Source: Ananas comosus (taxonomy: Eukaryota > Streptophyta > Magnoliopsida > Poales > Bromeliaceae). Taken from it: a stretch of DNA of 64,000 nucleotides. The stretch lies in contig NC_033627.1 of NCBI RefSeq assembly GCF_001540865.1, positions 4,409,788 to 4,473,787 on the forward strand. Direction: 5' to 3'. The notes below the pieces were generated by a model. It saw only the letters and a list, made by a program, of their open reading frames with translations. It made no database searches and was not told the origin of the DNA. Both the position numbers and the translations under genes were made by a program. Positions 1 through 10,804 of this stretch are shown one piece after another (position 1 is the first letter of the stretch; each line of letters begins with the position of its first letter).

Positions 1-129
1 CTCGTTACTACTTTGTTCCTCTTATTGTTGTATTTTATTGGATTCTATACTAGGTTTTATTTGCAAACTAATTCTCCAATGTTTTTGCTTTTCAGCGCAC
101 AAGATTTCTTCGGCAGCAAGGGACGAAGA

Positions 130-278
130 TTACGAAGGAAGATGGTTGTGCTGCAGATCATTGAAGATACAAGGCTGTTGTGCTGAGGGCATCATCATCG
201 CCCTAATCTCATCATAAGTCTTATCCGTCTGCCACGGGCCGTCAAAATTTGCATATATGGGGTGAACCCTAGCATGTG
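130..278 (-). CDS. Possible terminal exon, unidentified protein (ambiguous)
   Basis: On the minus strand a CTGCAG acceptor-like site at about 279-284 is followed by an open frame to a TAA at 130-132. It reads ARVHPIYANFDGPW then QTDKTYDEIRAMMM and ends NHLPS. The composition looks protein-like, but I do not recognise the family and found no upstream exon. The plus strand is also exon-like here: an acceptor (TTGCTTTTCAG) near position 94 and a donor (TCTAAG before GTAAAA) near 397. A plus-strand transcript crossing the window edge is therefore an equal alternative. Low confidence. Confidence 0.2.
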
Positions 279-739
279 CTGCAGAATGCTACACTTCCCT
301 GAAATTGCGACCTCTTGCGTTTTCGAGCTTGCATGAAGATGTTTATAGCTATTCTCCATTAGATGCATTGGTGCGGCCGTCTTGTATGGTTCTAAGGTAA
401 AATACCTATCCTCTTTTAAGTCTAGATACGTTTCGGTAAACGTGTTTTGGGAACTTGCCGTCGATGGCTTAAATGACTTGTCTTTTTAGATTTTTGTTTG
501 CGTATACTTGGTCGGATATTTTCTTGCTATTTGTTAGGATGTTTCTTATTTACATGCCTTTGCATGTCGCAATATAAAGGTATAGGTGCATCTAATACTC
601 AAAATTCAATTTCGTGCTATTTAAATTTGATCCTTATGATTTCATCACATTCGTCGTGTCTTTGGATTCTCTTTCAGCCTTGATTAAGTTTGGTGTGATG
701 TGCTAGATTTAATTTTCTACCTTTATCTTTTACATGATG

Positions 740-1190
740 TTAATGCAGTCCTGTTTGGCTGAAGCAATGAGGCAGTTCCAATGGTAAGGTGCCACTTTGT
801 ACTGGTACTTGGTCTGTATTTTAACTACCTGTTGGCATGTTTAAGTCTTTCGCAGATGGTATTGCGAAAAACTGGTCAGATATCATATTTGGCAAGGATG
901 GACCCAAACAGATATCTTCCCTGCTAACGTGACATATTATCAAATTGGGATTATAAATAATTGTGATTGAATAGTATTGTTCGAAAAATCCTCCTGTATC
1001 CTACTGGAGTGACCAATTTACTCTTCGTGCAGGCTTTATTTGAGATTGGGGGAGGACGATTGTGCTGTATGCGGTGAGTTCCATATGTAATATCATATTG
1101 TGCGTATTGAAATAAATCAATTGCCATATATTTTTTATATTTTCTAGTCCCAAGTTTATTTTGTCTTTGTAGTTCAGATGGATTTCCATA
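740..1190 (+). other. Exon-like islands with splice-site punctuation
   Basis: Short segments are bounded by plausible plus-strand splice signals. TTAATGCAG near 748 is followed by about 34 bases and a GTAAGG donor near 783. CTTTCGCAG stands near 855. TCGTGCAG near 1032 is followed by about 40 bases and a GTGAGT donor near 1074. None encodes a long open frame. This could be the non-coding 3' part of a transcript that enters from the left edge, or chance. Confidence 0.2.
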
Positions 1191-1265
1191 TGAAACTGGC
1201 CATTAATCTCTCGCTATATTTTACATAAAAATGGATGAGAAATCCTTGGCTACAGGCAAAAATAG

Positions 1266-1270
<5 letters not shown>

Positions 1271-1303
<33 letters not shown>
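1271..1303. repeat. (TA)n microsatellite
   Basis: About 33 bases of alternating AT directly abut the left end of the next inverted-repeat element. The same element is followed on its right by another TA run (1862-1880), consistent with insertion into a TA-rich microsatellite. Confidence 0.9.
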
Positions 1304-1306
<3 letters not shown>

Positions 1307-1861
1307 TGAGGCTACTATGCTATCGGAAGCACGGAGCTTTTCGTGCTTCCAGTTCGTTTTTGATGTTGCGACTTTCGAATCATCAATCGGCTCCGTTAAA
1401 CTTAATCTAGAGTATTTGAAGTATCTAGAAAATAAATTTTATGATTTTACGATATCATTTGCCTAGTGAACGAAGGGGCTCAAAATCAACGGCTGAAAAT
1501 AAAAATCTTACAAAATGCAATAATATGATATTAAAATTTTAAATCAAAAATATTGATCTTGTTTTATATAGTATTTTTTTAAAGAAATTTATCTATCAAA
1601 ATTTCACGTAGATTCGGATATTTCTACCCGCTTAAATTGCCAAACGGACTCACTATGGCCATTGAAATTTGATGATTTGAGCTATTCGACATCACTAGGC
1701 AAGATGATATCGACAAAATAATAAATTTATGTTTCTAGGTACTGCCAAATACTCTAGATCAAGTTTAACGGAGCCGATCACGAATTCGAAGTATGCAACA
1801 TCAGAAACAAGCTGCAAGGCACGGAAGGCTCCGCTGTCTCGCATAGCTAGTAGCCTCAATC
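1304..1861. mobile_element. MITE, Mutator-like, GAGT..GGCTACTA family
   Basis: The left end starts GAGTGAGGCTACTATGC. The reverse complement of the right end starts GATTGAGGCTACTA, so the termini are inverted repeats. Subterminal parts are also inverted: GGCTCCGTTAAACTT followed by TCTAGAGTATTTG near 1390-1420 returns in reverse complement near 1745-1775. It is about 558 bp, has no coding capacity, and shares its interior with the better defined copy in the UGT intron (51483-52024), whose 10-bp target duplication points to the Mutator superfamily. The flanking TA repeat hides any target duplication here. Confidence 0.75.
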
Positions 1862-1884
1862 TATATATATATATATATTTAATA

Positions 1885-1979
1885 GAGTAGGGGGCCTACC
1901 TAGACTCTTTATGAGATATTGGGCCCTCGTACTTATAAGTTGTTTCGATGAATGGGCTTTCGAATCGACGAATCATATT
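1885..1979. mobile_element. Truncated end of a related MITE
   Basis: AGAGTAGGGG followed by CTCTTTATGAG, a TTATAAGTTGTTTCGATG stretch and TTCGAATCGACGA resembles the first about 100 bp of the GAGT..GGCTACTA elements. It stops where the CTCGAG-rich segment begins near 1980 and no matching right end follows, so it is an end interrupted or truncated by that segment. Confidence 0.5.
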
Positions 1980-2508
1980 TAGGGCTGTGGCAAACATGAG
2001 CAGAGCGCGCTCGCGTCGACTCATGCTTCGGCGTCGATATTCGGCCTCCGCCTCGAGGCTCGACTCGAAATTAAAATGAGCTGAGCTTGAAACAGAATAA
2101 AAGGCTCGAAATCATTATCAGCCCGAGCTTGAGTATTATCTCGACTCGTTTGAATTTAGGCTCGAAAAGCTCGAAAAGCTCGAAAATATAATATATTATA
2201 TATTATATACATATATAATATATCTATTATATATATATATATATATAAATATATATAATATATATATATTAGTTGAGCTATGTTACTTTACAAGTATCAC
2301 CATTATGGTGCTATTAGCGTTTTAAAGCCATTGGATCTACTTTATTGATATTAATAGCCTTGGCATTAAAACACTATTCCAACCTACAATCACTTACCGC
2401 CACCTACCACCGATGTGCAATCTCAACCTCACATCTCTTCATCAAAGGCTAAAAATCACACACAAGTATCACGCTCATGTACTTTTACAAGATCTAGCCA
2501 ACTACTCT

Positions 2509-2554
<46 letters not shown>

Positions 2555-3180
2555 AGGTTTAGGGTTTACGCGTATTTATAAATATAAAATATTTATAATT
2601 AATGTATTATTAATTATTATTATAGGCTTTAATTTAATTTGGGCCATTACTTGTTGGCCCAATAATAAACCCAACAAGCTAAACGTGCAATGGAGCCCAA
2701 CTCTAAATTTATATACACACTCTCTCTTTAGACTTTTCACTGTTGGCATTACATCCTAAACATTGATAGCATTCAAATTCTCAAATCCCTAATTTCTTTT
2801 TCTCCCCCATCTTTCTCTCTCTCTCTCTCTTCTCTCTAGACCCTCACCCAGTCAGGCCAAGTCACCCTATTTCACATTTTCCTTGCAATTATTTTGATAT
2901 TATAGACAACTATTGGACATGTTGCATCAAATTATAGCGGTTTAATGTTCTATAAAATTAAACTATTGATTATATAATGTCGTGAGAATTTCAATCGGTC
3001 CGTCGTTTTGAGTTTGATACTCCGGGCCTCGACTCCGAACATCAAGTGCTCGCTCGAGATCGAGCTCGCAATTAAATTTCAAGCCGAGCTTGAGCCTAGA
3101 CTTTAGGGCTCGAAATTAATTTTCAAGAACGAATTGAGCTGACATAAGCATCGCTCGACTCTGGCTGTTTCCACCTTTAT
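1980..3180. mobile_element. CTCGAG-rich non-autonomous element, probably hAT-like
   Basis: Both ends are dense in GCTCGA/CTCGAG units (1995-2190 on the left, 3010-3165 on the right, in opposite orientation). The termini are loosely inverted: TTTAGGGCTGTGGCAAAC on the left, and TAAAGGTGGAAACAGCC as the reverse complement of the right. The centre is AT-rich with TA microsatellites near 2205-2270 and 2510-2554. The related copy at 39568-40904 has a clean 8-bp target duplication; none is obvious here, so boundaries are approximate. Confidence 0.55.
2510..2554. repeat. (TA)n microsatellite
   Basis: Alternating TA with a few interruptions inside the CTCGAG-rich element. It is translatable as poly(Ile-Tyr) but is not coding. 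Confidence 0.85.
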
Positions 3181-3195
3181 CCACTATTATTTAAA

Positions 3196-3799
3196 GAGTA
3201 GGGCTACTATACTCTTATTGAGTTAGCGTCTTTTCTTTTGCTACTCATAAGTTGTTTTCGATGTAGCGGGCTTATCATATTGACAATTCGACTAGTGTCT
3301 GTTAAACCTGATTTGAGTATTTGAAACTTTTTTAAAAAATAATTTGTAATTTTCGAAATCATTATTAAAGTTCATTAAACGGATATAAAAATGAACGGTT
3401 CAATCGAACCGACGCTCACTAAAATATGGATAATCGGCATCCTTCAATTGAAGATCGGGCCCAGAGAGTCGACAGGGGCCGACCAGTAAGTATGATCTTT
3501 ATTAGGTCTGTGAATAAAATTTTTTTATAAACATTCAAGCTATTTTAATTCTTTTCACCGTTAAACTAGCATCAAGTAGTCACATATGCGGCGGTTAAAT
3601 TGCCAATTTTGTGAGATTGATGATAATGGCTAAATGATATCGAAAAATTATAAAAGTTTGATTTGATAAGAATTTTTGAATGATCTACATATATTTAACA
3701 GTGCTGATCGTTACGAATTCGGAATGCTCTCTCATCCGAAATCAATTATGAGAATATGACGGCGATACCGTACTCATAAGAGTTATAGTAGCTGGACTT
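3196..3799. mobile_element. MITE, GAGT..GGCTACTAT family
   Basis: The left end GAGTAGGGCTACTATACTCT pairs with the reverse complement of the right end, AAGTCCAGCTACTATAACTC. Both continue with a TTAT(T)GAGT motif. The element is about 600 bp, non-coding, and ends next to a TA run (3800-3830), as other members do. Confidence 0.7.
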
Positions 3800-4029
3800 G
3801 CTATATATTATATATATATATATATATATAGACTTGAGCTAGAATATTTTTAGAAGCATCAATTTTTTTGTGCTTTTAAGTTTTTAGCTCTTGGATCTAC
3901 TCCTTAATTACTAATACCCCTTGGATCAAACACTATTCCTCCTACCACCACCTACCACTAGCATCTCAACCATACATCTCTCCATCTAACGGTTAAAAAT
4001 TCAAAATCATCACCCCCTTAGTGCTTCTC

Positions 4030-4030
4030 N
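4030..4030. other. Single N, assembly ambiguity or gap
   Basis: An isolated N sits between CTTCTC and CAAAATTTC. Unlike six other Ns in the window, no direct duplication is visible on its two sides. Confidence 0.9.
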
Positions 4031-4433
4031 CAAAATTTCTAATCTTCTAATTGTTTTTATTTGATATTTTATACTCAATTAAGTTGGAAATGTTATCAAA
4101 TTTTATGACCCTATTAGTTATTAACGGTTAACTGACTTTAATTTTATTTGCTAAGAAGTAATAAAGGTTTTTTTTTTTTCCCGGAAAGACTGAGAAGTAA
4201 CTAAGTTATTAATTTTGGCAAAGCACCAATGAATTCAATCAAATTTCCAAATTTTTGACTAAAATCACTTAATTCAAAAAAATTAGCGGATGAAAGGCTC
4301 TCAATTGAAAACAAAATAGTTAAGGGACTGTTCCAAAATAGTCTATAGTTGAGGGGGGTCTCTGTACGTTTTCAGCCTCATTTTATCCAATTCAGTGAAT
4401 GCCATAATAAGGGTCTAAAGGGCACTTTCCGCG

Positions 4434-4802
4434 GGACAAAAATTTTATGCGCATAATTTCCAAACTAATTAGTTTGGGGACTGCGGATTGGCGCCATGTG
4501 GCCAATCTAACGGCCACGTTTCTAGTTACTTTTTCTCCCTCTCTCTCTAAAAACACAGATTTTTTTTTTTTTTCTTTCCATCCCATGGCCGTTTCTCCCT
4601 CTCTCTCTAAAAACACAGATTTTTTTTTTTTTTTCTTTCCATCCCATGCGGCCAATCTAACGGCCACGTTTCTAGTTACTTTTTCTCTCTCTCTCTCTAA
4701 AAACACAGATTTTTTTTTTTTTTCTTTCCATCCCATGTGACGCCGATCCGCATAATCCCCAAACTAATCAGTTTGGGGCCTATGCCCATCAATTTTTTGT
4801 CC
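4434..4802. mobile_element. Mutator-like MITE with 9-bp target duplication
   Basis: The 369-bp element begins GGACAAAAATTTTATG and the reverse complement of its right end begins GGACAAAAAATTGATG. Inversion continues about 60 bp inward through CCAAACTAATTAGTTTGG. It is flanked on both sides by CTTTCCGCG (4425-4433 and 4803-4811), an exact 9-bp target duplication typical of Mutator-like elements. Inside are three near-identical direct units of CTCTCTCTCT, AAAAACACAGA, a T-tract and CCATCCCATG. Open frames here come only from these low-complexity units. Confidence 0.85.
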
Positions 4803-5100
4803 CTTTCCGCGACATGTTGTTCAAAGACTTAGGAAGCTGTACTTTTCCTCTACAGAAATTTAATGCATACCAATTGAAATTAGCATTTACTACTTATCTT
4901 CTATTCCACCAATAAAAACAACATTTGCGCTTATTTTCTTAGAGGAAAAATCATCTCCAGAATCAATGAAATTATATAAATCACAAGAAGATGATGTTCT
5001 CAATTTACAAAAGGATACAAGTCTTACATCATCCTGAATCCAAAGGCAAAGCCAATCTTATTTCACTCCAACTATGTATAAACCTATCAATACAACCAAA

Positions 5101-5104
5101 GGAA

Positions 5105-5135
<31 letters not shown>

Positions 5136-5150
5136 GAAGAAAGAAGAGAA
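5101..5150. repeat. (GAAA)n microsatellite in the 3' flank of the SDI1-like gene
   Basis: A run of GAAA/GAAG units begins one base beyond the minus-strand stop codon. On the coding strand it is a TTTC tract immediately downstream of the stop, probably within the 3' UTR. Confidence 0.85.
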
Positions 5151-5151
5151 A

Positions 5152-7409
5152 TCAACAAGCAATCTGATCTCTGAAGGAAGAAATCTCCTCAAATATAGGC
5201 AGCCTCTTAGACTGGAAAGGTGTCCACTCATTGATCAGAACATCCAATCTCCCCATTATCTCTTCTCCAATGCTGAACTCCAGTTCTACCGGCGAACCGC
5301 CCGGCCGTAGCTCAATCTCCTGCAGCAGCTCCTCTGCCCGGCTCACTGCCTTGTAGTCGTCCGATCCCGAGAATTTGCGGAGCGCGACGTCGCGGAGCAT
5401 CTGGCGGGCCTCGTCGGGCCGGCCCTGCTTCATGAGGCAGAGCCCAAGATTGCAGGCCTTGTTGGCGTCCGGCTCGATAGTTTGGGCCTTTCGGTATACG
5501 ATTTCTGCCGCAACATAGTTGTTTTGTTGCATGTAAGCCCAGCCCAAATTGCCCTGCCAAAGGAAATTTAGTAAAGAGTTACTAATTCATCAACTTGCAA
5601 TTCTTTATCCTCATCCTCTAATCTTTAGCTTCAGAATAAACCGTTCGACATCTCAATTAATGTTAGAAGATCTAAAGGTAAGGGGAGAGATTTCTCAATA
5701 TAACATGAAATAAGTGATTACACTAAGCCAACTAAGGGATTAATTAACCTAATTGGTCAAATGCCATCAACATTATATCCTAAAACATTTTCTATATTAT
5801 GACATCACTTTTCTCAAATTCTTTTCAAAACAAAATTTACTCCGAATTTCAATGTGATGCTAATGGTAGCAACAGCAAAGAAGTAGCAAGAAGTGTAACA
5901 TGTAATTACCAGAACGCGAGAGGTCTCTTGCTTGACGGAGACCTGGAACTTCTTGCCGTGAGACCGTGCTGTTTTTGTAGCCTTTCCATTGAAGGCCTCC
6001 CCAAGGTATATCATCTTCAGCTTGTGCTTCAAGAGCTCGATTTGCTCCTCAATCCTCCCACATTTCTAACCACAACAAACACAACTATTTAGAGAAAAAG
6101 CACTATAATAATAGCTATCTATGTGGTACTCTTTGTTATTAGGTGTCGATCGGGTTACCTTATAAAGGTCGATGAGGAGGTTGTCGAGGGATTCTTGTGC
6201 ATTCTTGGAGCAGAGGTGTCTAAAGGACACGATGGCTTCGATCGCTTCTTCTGCGCGATCCTGCTGCTTCATTACGACAGCCATGTCCTTAAGTGCACTG
6301 TCTACTCTATCCCCTGCATTGATCGCCTTCCAAAACCACACGATTGCGGCCTCCGGGTCTTTCTCCACTAGCTGATCGATTCATTTCATTGCAGGTTGCC
6401 GAGTTTAGTAAGAATGAAACTAGCTTCAACAAAAAAATCTTAAAAGCTGCGATTCGAACAACTCAATTCATTTAAAGTATCAAGATGAAAGTTTCAGACC
6501 ACATCGAACAAAAGGAAAGGAATTAAGGTGCTTAGAATTGATATCTTGAGGTGATTTTATGGGCAGTCTAGTAGGTTTATTAGCTCTCCGACATTAGTAA
6601 TAGGGCCCATCTATTGTCCTCATAAGAGGACATGAATAGTGAATACTATAAACTTATTACTTTTTGGATCAAATACTATTCCATCTATCCTCGCTGAACC
6701 CTGGGCATCTAAGGACTAAAAAGTGAAGAGGACAAAAGGGTACTAGCATTGGCATTAGCAATAAGGAATGTGCCACATCAAATGGGTTTTATCTAAATGT
6801 TTGGTGCTTCTAAAGCTTCAACAAAAACCAAAAGAAGTGTTATTTGAGTAAAGCTAATTAGAAAAGTTTTAATAGCTATCTTATTGAATCCCATCGCAAC
6901 TTAATGGTGAAGCTAGGAGCAGATGGGTTTGACGGAGCTTCTGCAATTATGATGCAGAAGCTCATTTTACTAACCACTTTGCAACAAGATGTAAACTTTC
7001 TGCGTAGAAAGATCAATATCAAAAGCTGGGCCAAAAAGGCACCAAAGGCATTAATGCAGTAACTAAGTCCATCATCATCTCTTCAAATGAAAATTCCAGC
7101 ATGAAGTTGAATTATCAGGGAAATTCTGGCATCCTCTCTCACTTCACACAGTTGAACATTCGCTAGCCTTAACTAAGTTATATGTTCATCTTCTAGGAAA
7201 CAGTTCGGGAATAGCTTCAGATCCCTGTTCGCGTGCACGGTGAAGATCAGATTAACCACGCAATACGCAGTATAACAGAAGAGGTGACAGACAAACATTT
7301 ACCCAATTATCGGTGGACTGACTCTTATACTATATTTTACCTAAATTCAATCTTATAGGAAAGATTCTATGAATAGTCTTTATCTGCTATCCCTATTTGG
7401 CTCCGTGTG

Positions 7410-7461
<52 letters not shown>

Positions 7462-7954
7462 AAGAAATGAACCTAGCTAGAAATGTGAAGCAACTAGATT
7501 TCGAACTTGCGACCTCATATACCAACCATCATGCCCTTACCCAGCTACGCTAGGTACGGTCGGTAACCAGGTTCAACAAGAGTTGTGTCATTAATTCTCC
7601 TATGTTTTCAAGAAACATATATTCTTTTTGGAAATGTAGCACATAATGTTACATAATAAACACCTTCCAAAAAAATCTTGAATCTGAACATTCTGTCCAT
7701 ATTCCCCAGCCTTTCGAAACATTGTTTATAATTCAACTCTGCTATTCATAAAAATAACTGTATTGCCATTATTTATATTACTACTTTACCTATGCTCCCT
7801 TAAATAACAATTAAATTGTCTATTCTTGTAGCAGTAGAATAATCAAATTCACTTAGACAAAGAAGGATAATTCACTGTAATTAATCACTCACTTTAACAA
7901 ATAAAAACTCATCCAAATCCATTCAGAGAACATCAAGCGCTCCCACTATTTTTA

Positions 7955-7985
<31 letters not shown>

Positions 7986-8950
7986 TTTAGAATCAGAAAC
8001 TGAGTTTTCTATACACGTACTCTCCGTACCCACCTATTCTCTTCCCGTGTCTTATCACTGAGAACCCTTGATAATTTCTTGACACGATAATTAGGCACTT
8101 TTTCTTTAGCCCCCATCTCCGTACCCACCTATTCTCTTCCCGTGTCTTATCACTGAGAACCCTTGATAATTTCTTGACACGATAATTAGGCACTTTTTTT
8201 TTAGCCCCCATCTGGGACTCGAATTCGGGACCCCCTCCAAAATCATTCTGTAGGTTCTATAATTAGAAACAACAAATGGGTTTTCTATAGTACAAAACAT
8301 AATCACTGCAATCAATCACCCACTTTAACAAATAAAAATGAATCCAAATCCATTTGGAGGACATCAAGTGCTCCCACTAACCCAATAAATTAGAAATTGC
8401 ACAAAACATAATAATCGAATTAATTAGAGCATTGCAAATAGAAATTACTAGTAATCATACATCCAACAATTCAGATAATACCATCCCAAAAAAAAACCCC
8501 CTTAATCATAAGATGACAAGATTTTTATTTCTATTTTATTTTTTAGAATCGGAAACTGACTTTTCTGTACCCCACTTATTCTCTTCCTTTGTCTTATCAC
8601 CGAGAATCGTGACGATTTCTTGGTATGATAATTATATACTCTTTTTTTTATTTTTAAGTTCGCGTCTGGGACTCGAATTCGGGACTTCCAAACTAATTCT
8701 CTAAGTTCGATAATTCGATACAACGCGAAATATGGGAAAAAAATATAAAATTAAGGAAAGAAAATTTAGCGGGAAAAAATAAAGGTGTTGATCAGTGGTA
8801 TATATGGATGGTTTGGATTACCTGTAGATGCTTAGCTCGAACATAGGGGCTATCCCCTACAGGGATCTTATGAACCACGTGGAACAACTCCTTTTTCTCC
8901 CCAACTCCTCCTCTCTTCTTAGCTCCAATGTTCCCACCACCCCTCTCCAT
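5152..8950 (-). CDS. SDI1: SULFUR DEFICIENCY-INDUCED 1-like TPR protein
   Basis: Four exons on the minus strand: 8950-8822, 6371-6159, 6065-5910 and 5553-5152. All introns are GT-AG and phase 0, giving 299 codons plus stop, close to the family's usual ~300. The start is the ATG at 8950-8948, giving MERGGG; exon 1 ends with the hallmark VGDSPYVRAKHLQ. Exon 2 starts LVEKDPEAAIVWFWKAINAG and has the conserved DSALKDMAVVMKQQ. Exon 3 has the basic segment FNGKATKTARSHGKKFQV. Exon 4 starts GNLGWAYMQQNNY and carries the TPR-like CNLGLCLMKQGRPDEA. In Arabidopsis SDI1 and SDI2 are induced by sulfur starvation and repress glucosinolate synthesis and alter sulfur use through protein interaction; they are not enzymes. 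MS5/POLLENLESS3 is a related meiotic protein, so the exact ortholog needs a tree. Intron 1 (2.45 kb) holds a SINE and duplicated sequence. The frame is intact. Confidence 0.93.
7415..7459. repeat. (TA)n microsatellite in SDI1-like intron 1
   Basis: About 45 bases of alternating TA directly precede a minus-strand SINE. Confidence 0.9.
7461..7565 (-). mobile_element. tRNA-derived SINE, 3'-truncated
   Basis: Read on the minus strand, it matches the other SINEs in the window: the ACCGTACCTAGC head, a box-B-like segment (AAGTTCGAAATC), then the TAGCTAGGTTCATTTCTTAAA tail region. It lacks the terminal GGTAGC..GCTACCT part seen in other copies, with the TA microsatellite in its place. Confidence 0.7.
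7930..7989. repeat. (TTTTA)n microsatellite
   Basis: About ten TTTTTA units in SDI1-like intron 1. Confidence 0.85.
8021..8212. repeat. Tandem duplication of a ~96-bp unit in SDI1-like intron 1
   Basis: Two nearly identical head-to-tail copies (8021-8116 and 8117-8212) share CTCCGTACCCACCTATTCTC through TTAGCCCCCAT; the visible differences are in the T-tract. A third diverged copy lies at about 8565-8690, and each is followed by GGGACTCGAATTCGGGAC. This looks like an old repeat with a local duplication. The open frames here are not conserved proteins. Confidence 0.75.
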
Positions 8951-8976
8951 CCCTCTCTCTCTCTCTCTCTCTCCAG

Positions 8977-8995
8977 TAATATTACCGTGGTATGA

Positions 8996-9037
<42 letters not shown>

Positions 9038-9242
9038 TGATGAGGAGGAGGAGGGGGAGGAGGAGGATGAGGACGTCGAGGATGGGCGCGATTCCCCGGA
9101 TAGCCGCGGGAAGCGGCGGCGGATCGATAGGTATGCTCTAGGGTTCGAGTTCGCCCCGCGCGTGACCCCCGCTGCACCGGCGGCTCCGGCTCCGTCGCCG
9201 GCGCCGGCGCCAGCGGCGGCGGCGGCCGCTCCGGCTCCGGCT
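8977..9242 (+). pseudogene. Exon fragment for an acidic, Ala/Pro-rich peptide, cut by an N
   Basis: After a CT-tract ending in CCAG (8976) an open plus-strand frame reads ILPWY, then 16 Asp, EEEEGEEEDEDVEDG, DSPDSRGKRRRIDRYALGFEF, then Ala/Pro repeats, and breaks at N 9243. The segment around KRRRIDRYALGFEF could be a real nuclear-protein fragment, since acidic runs followed by a basic cluster are common in plant transcription factors, but I do not recognise it. It is GC-rich against very AT-rich DNA to the right and lies 27 bp outside the SDI1-like start, on the opposite strand. It may be a broken exon or a mis-joined contig end. Confidence 0.35.
8996..9042. repeat. (GAC)n trinucleotide repeat
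   Basis: About 13 GAC units followed by GAT/GAG, encoding poly-Asp then Glu in the plus-strand frame. Confidence 0.85.
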
Positions 9243-9243
9243 N
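9243..9243. other. Single N, assembly gap
   Basis: The N separates a GC-rich coding-like block from an A-tract and AT-rich DNA. The abrupt change of composition suggests two unrelated contigs joined here. Confidence 0.85.
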
Positions 9244-10635
9244 AAAAAAAAAAAGCAAATTTCGTTTGCCCCCTCTAGTTTAGCCTCATGTTCACTTTGC
9301 ACAAGTTTGCTACAAAATAGCTATTATACTAGCTATGTGCTCGTGCTTTGCAGTGAGTGCGATTTTTAAGTTTATAATTATTATATTAAATAGTATATAA
9401 AATTATTTAATAGAGTCAAATAAACATATTACTATTTATATTTATTTCTTATTTAGAGAGAAGAGAAGAGAACATTAAAGATTTTTAAACTTTCAAATAT
9501 GGTATATTTTACTCATGATTTAGAAAAATCATAATTAAAGATTTTTAAAATGTATAATTACTAAATTCAAGTTTAAAATTATTTTAAATTTTTTATTTGG
9601 AGAAAGAAAAAAAAAAGAGCATTAAATTAAAAATTAAACCGAAGGAGAGAGGAAAGCAGTATGCATATCTCGCGGTGAGAGAGGAAAAGAAAAGAGAAAA
9701 GGTATGACCATTAAATTAAATCAAAATTAAGTAAGAGAGACAGTACCATAGGGATTTAAAATTTTTAAATTTTGAAATTGAAAATTTAGGAATAAATATT
9801 ATAAATTGTAAAATTTTAAAATTAGAATTTAAAATTTAAAATTTAANTGTATAGGTAGGGAGGAGGGAGGAGGGGTGCTTTGGGGGACAAGTGTCACTCC
9901 GAGATCCCCTAAACCATCCTTTAATGTAGAAAAAATAGATAGAAAATAAAAATAGAACAAATGTATTCAATATCACCCAATGGACCATTTATATATGTCC
10001 ATAATCAATGGCCTAACTCGAGGACACGTGTCAGGATAGGAGAATAAGTTTGCGGACTTTAATATATAGTAATACATATATATTTTTCTAAGATACTATA
10101 ATATGAGTCTAGCTGTGGTGCTTTCATAAACATCAAGTATTTAGTGTATGTGAGTTTATCACCGTTAAAATAATCCCTCTGATCAATTTCACTTCTTAAA
10201 TTAGGCTATTTCACCAATTACTTGATACTTTTAAAAATATAGGAGCTGAATTCACTATAGTATTACTATATTTTATCAATCTCTATACTGTATTTTATAC
10301 TTATTTGTATTTTTCTATCTTATACTGTATTTTTTTCTTGTAGATATCACTAAGTTATTTTTTTCTTACCAATTTCTACATTACTATTAACAAATCTATT
10401 ATTTGAGACAAAATTTAATAATTTTATTGAGAGGTAATGGTTATATAGCAGGAAAAATGTAAAATGAATATGTATGATACACTCATTAAAAGCTTTTATT
10501 AAGTTATCCTTATTTTTTATTATTTTAATATATTTTATTATTTTTATGTCAAAATGAGCTGAATATATGCTCTACCTCTTTCAATCAGTAATTTTTTTTA
10601 ATAATCTTTATATAAAATTCTTAGTTTGATACTTA
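9244..10635. other. AT-rich intergenic DNA, no gene seen
   Basis: Long A/T stretches with imperfect AAATTT lattices (9770-9846), an N at 9847, and a GGGAGG-rich patch at 9856-9880. No convincing open frame, splice structure or clear repeat termini. Confidence 0.6.
9847..9847. other. Single N, assembly ambiguity
   Basis: Isolated N within an AAATTT lattice; no flanking duplication seen. Confidence 0.85.
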
Positions 10636-10650
10636 TATAGTGTAAGATTG

Positions 10651-10804
10651 TTTTTTTTTTAGAGAGAAAGATAGCATGCTACCTGTTTCGTTTATTTTAT
10701 ATAGAAATAAACTTAGCTAGAAATGTGAATCAATTAGGATTCAAACTTGGATCTCGGGTATCAACTGTCAAGCCCTTTTGCCACTTGCGCTAAGCACAGT
10801 CAGT
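10651..10804 (-). mobile_element. tRNA-derived SINE with 15-bp target duplication
   Basis: On the minus strand it has a tRNA-like head with box A (GCGCAAGTGGCAAAAG) and a box-B-like sequence (AGTTTGAATCC), a TAGCTAAGTTTATTTC segment, the terminal GGTAGCATGCTATC motif and an A-tail (T10 on the plus strand). It is flanked by the exact 15-bp repeat TATAGTGTAAGATTG at 10636-10650 and 10805-10819, which defines both ends and shows retrotransposition by target-primed reverse transcription. Confidence 0.92.

Noticed and set aside
4392..4740. Frames with repeated SLSKNTDFFFF or EREREK-type units
   Set aside because: Translation of three internal repeats of a MITE defined by its 9-bp target duplication.
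8857..9258. 133-codon minus-strand Pro/His/Arg-rich frame over the SDI1-like start
   Set aside because: It is out of frame with the conserved exon 1 peptide VGDSPYVRAK and crosses an N.
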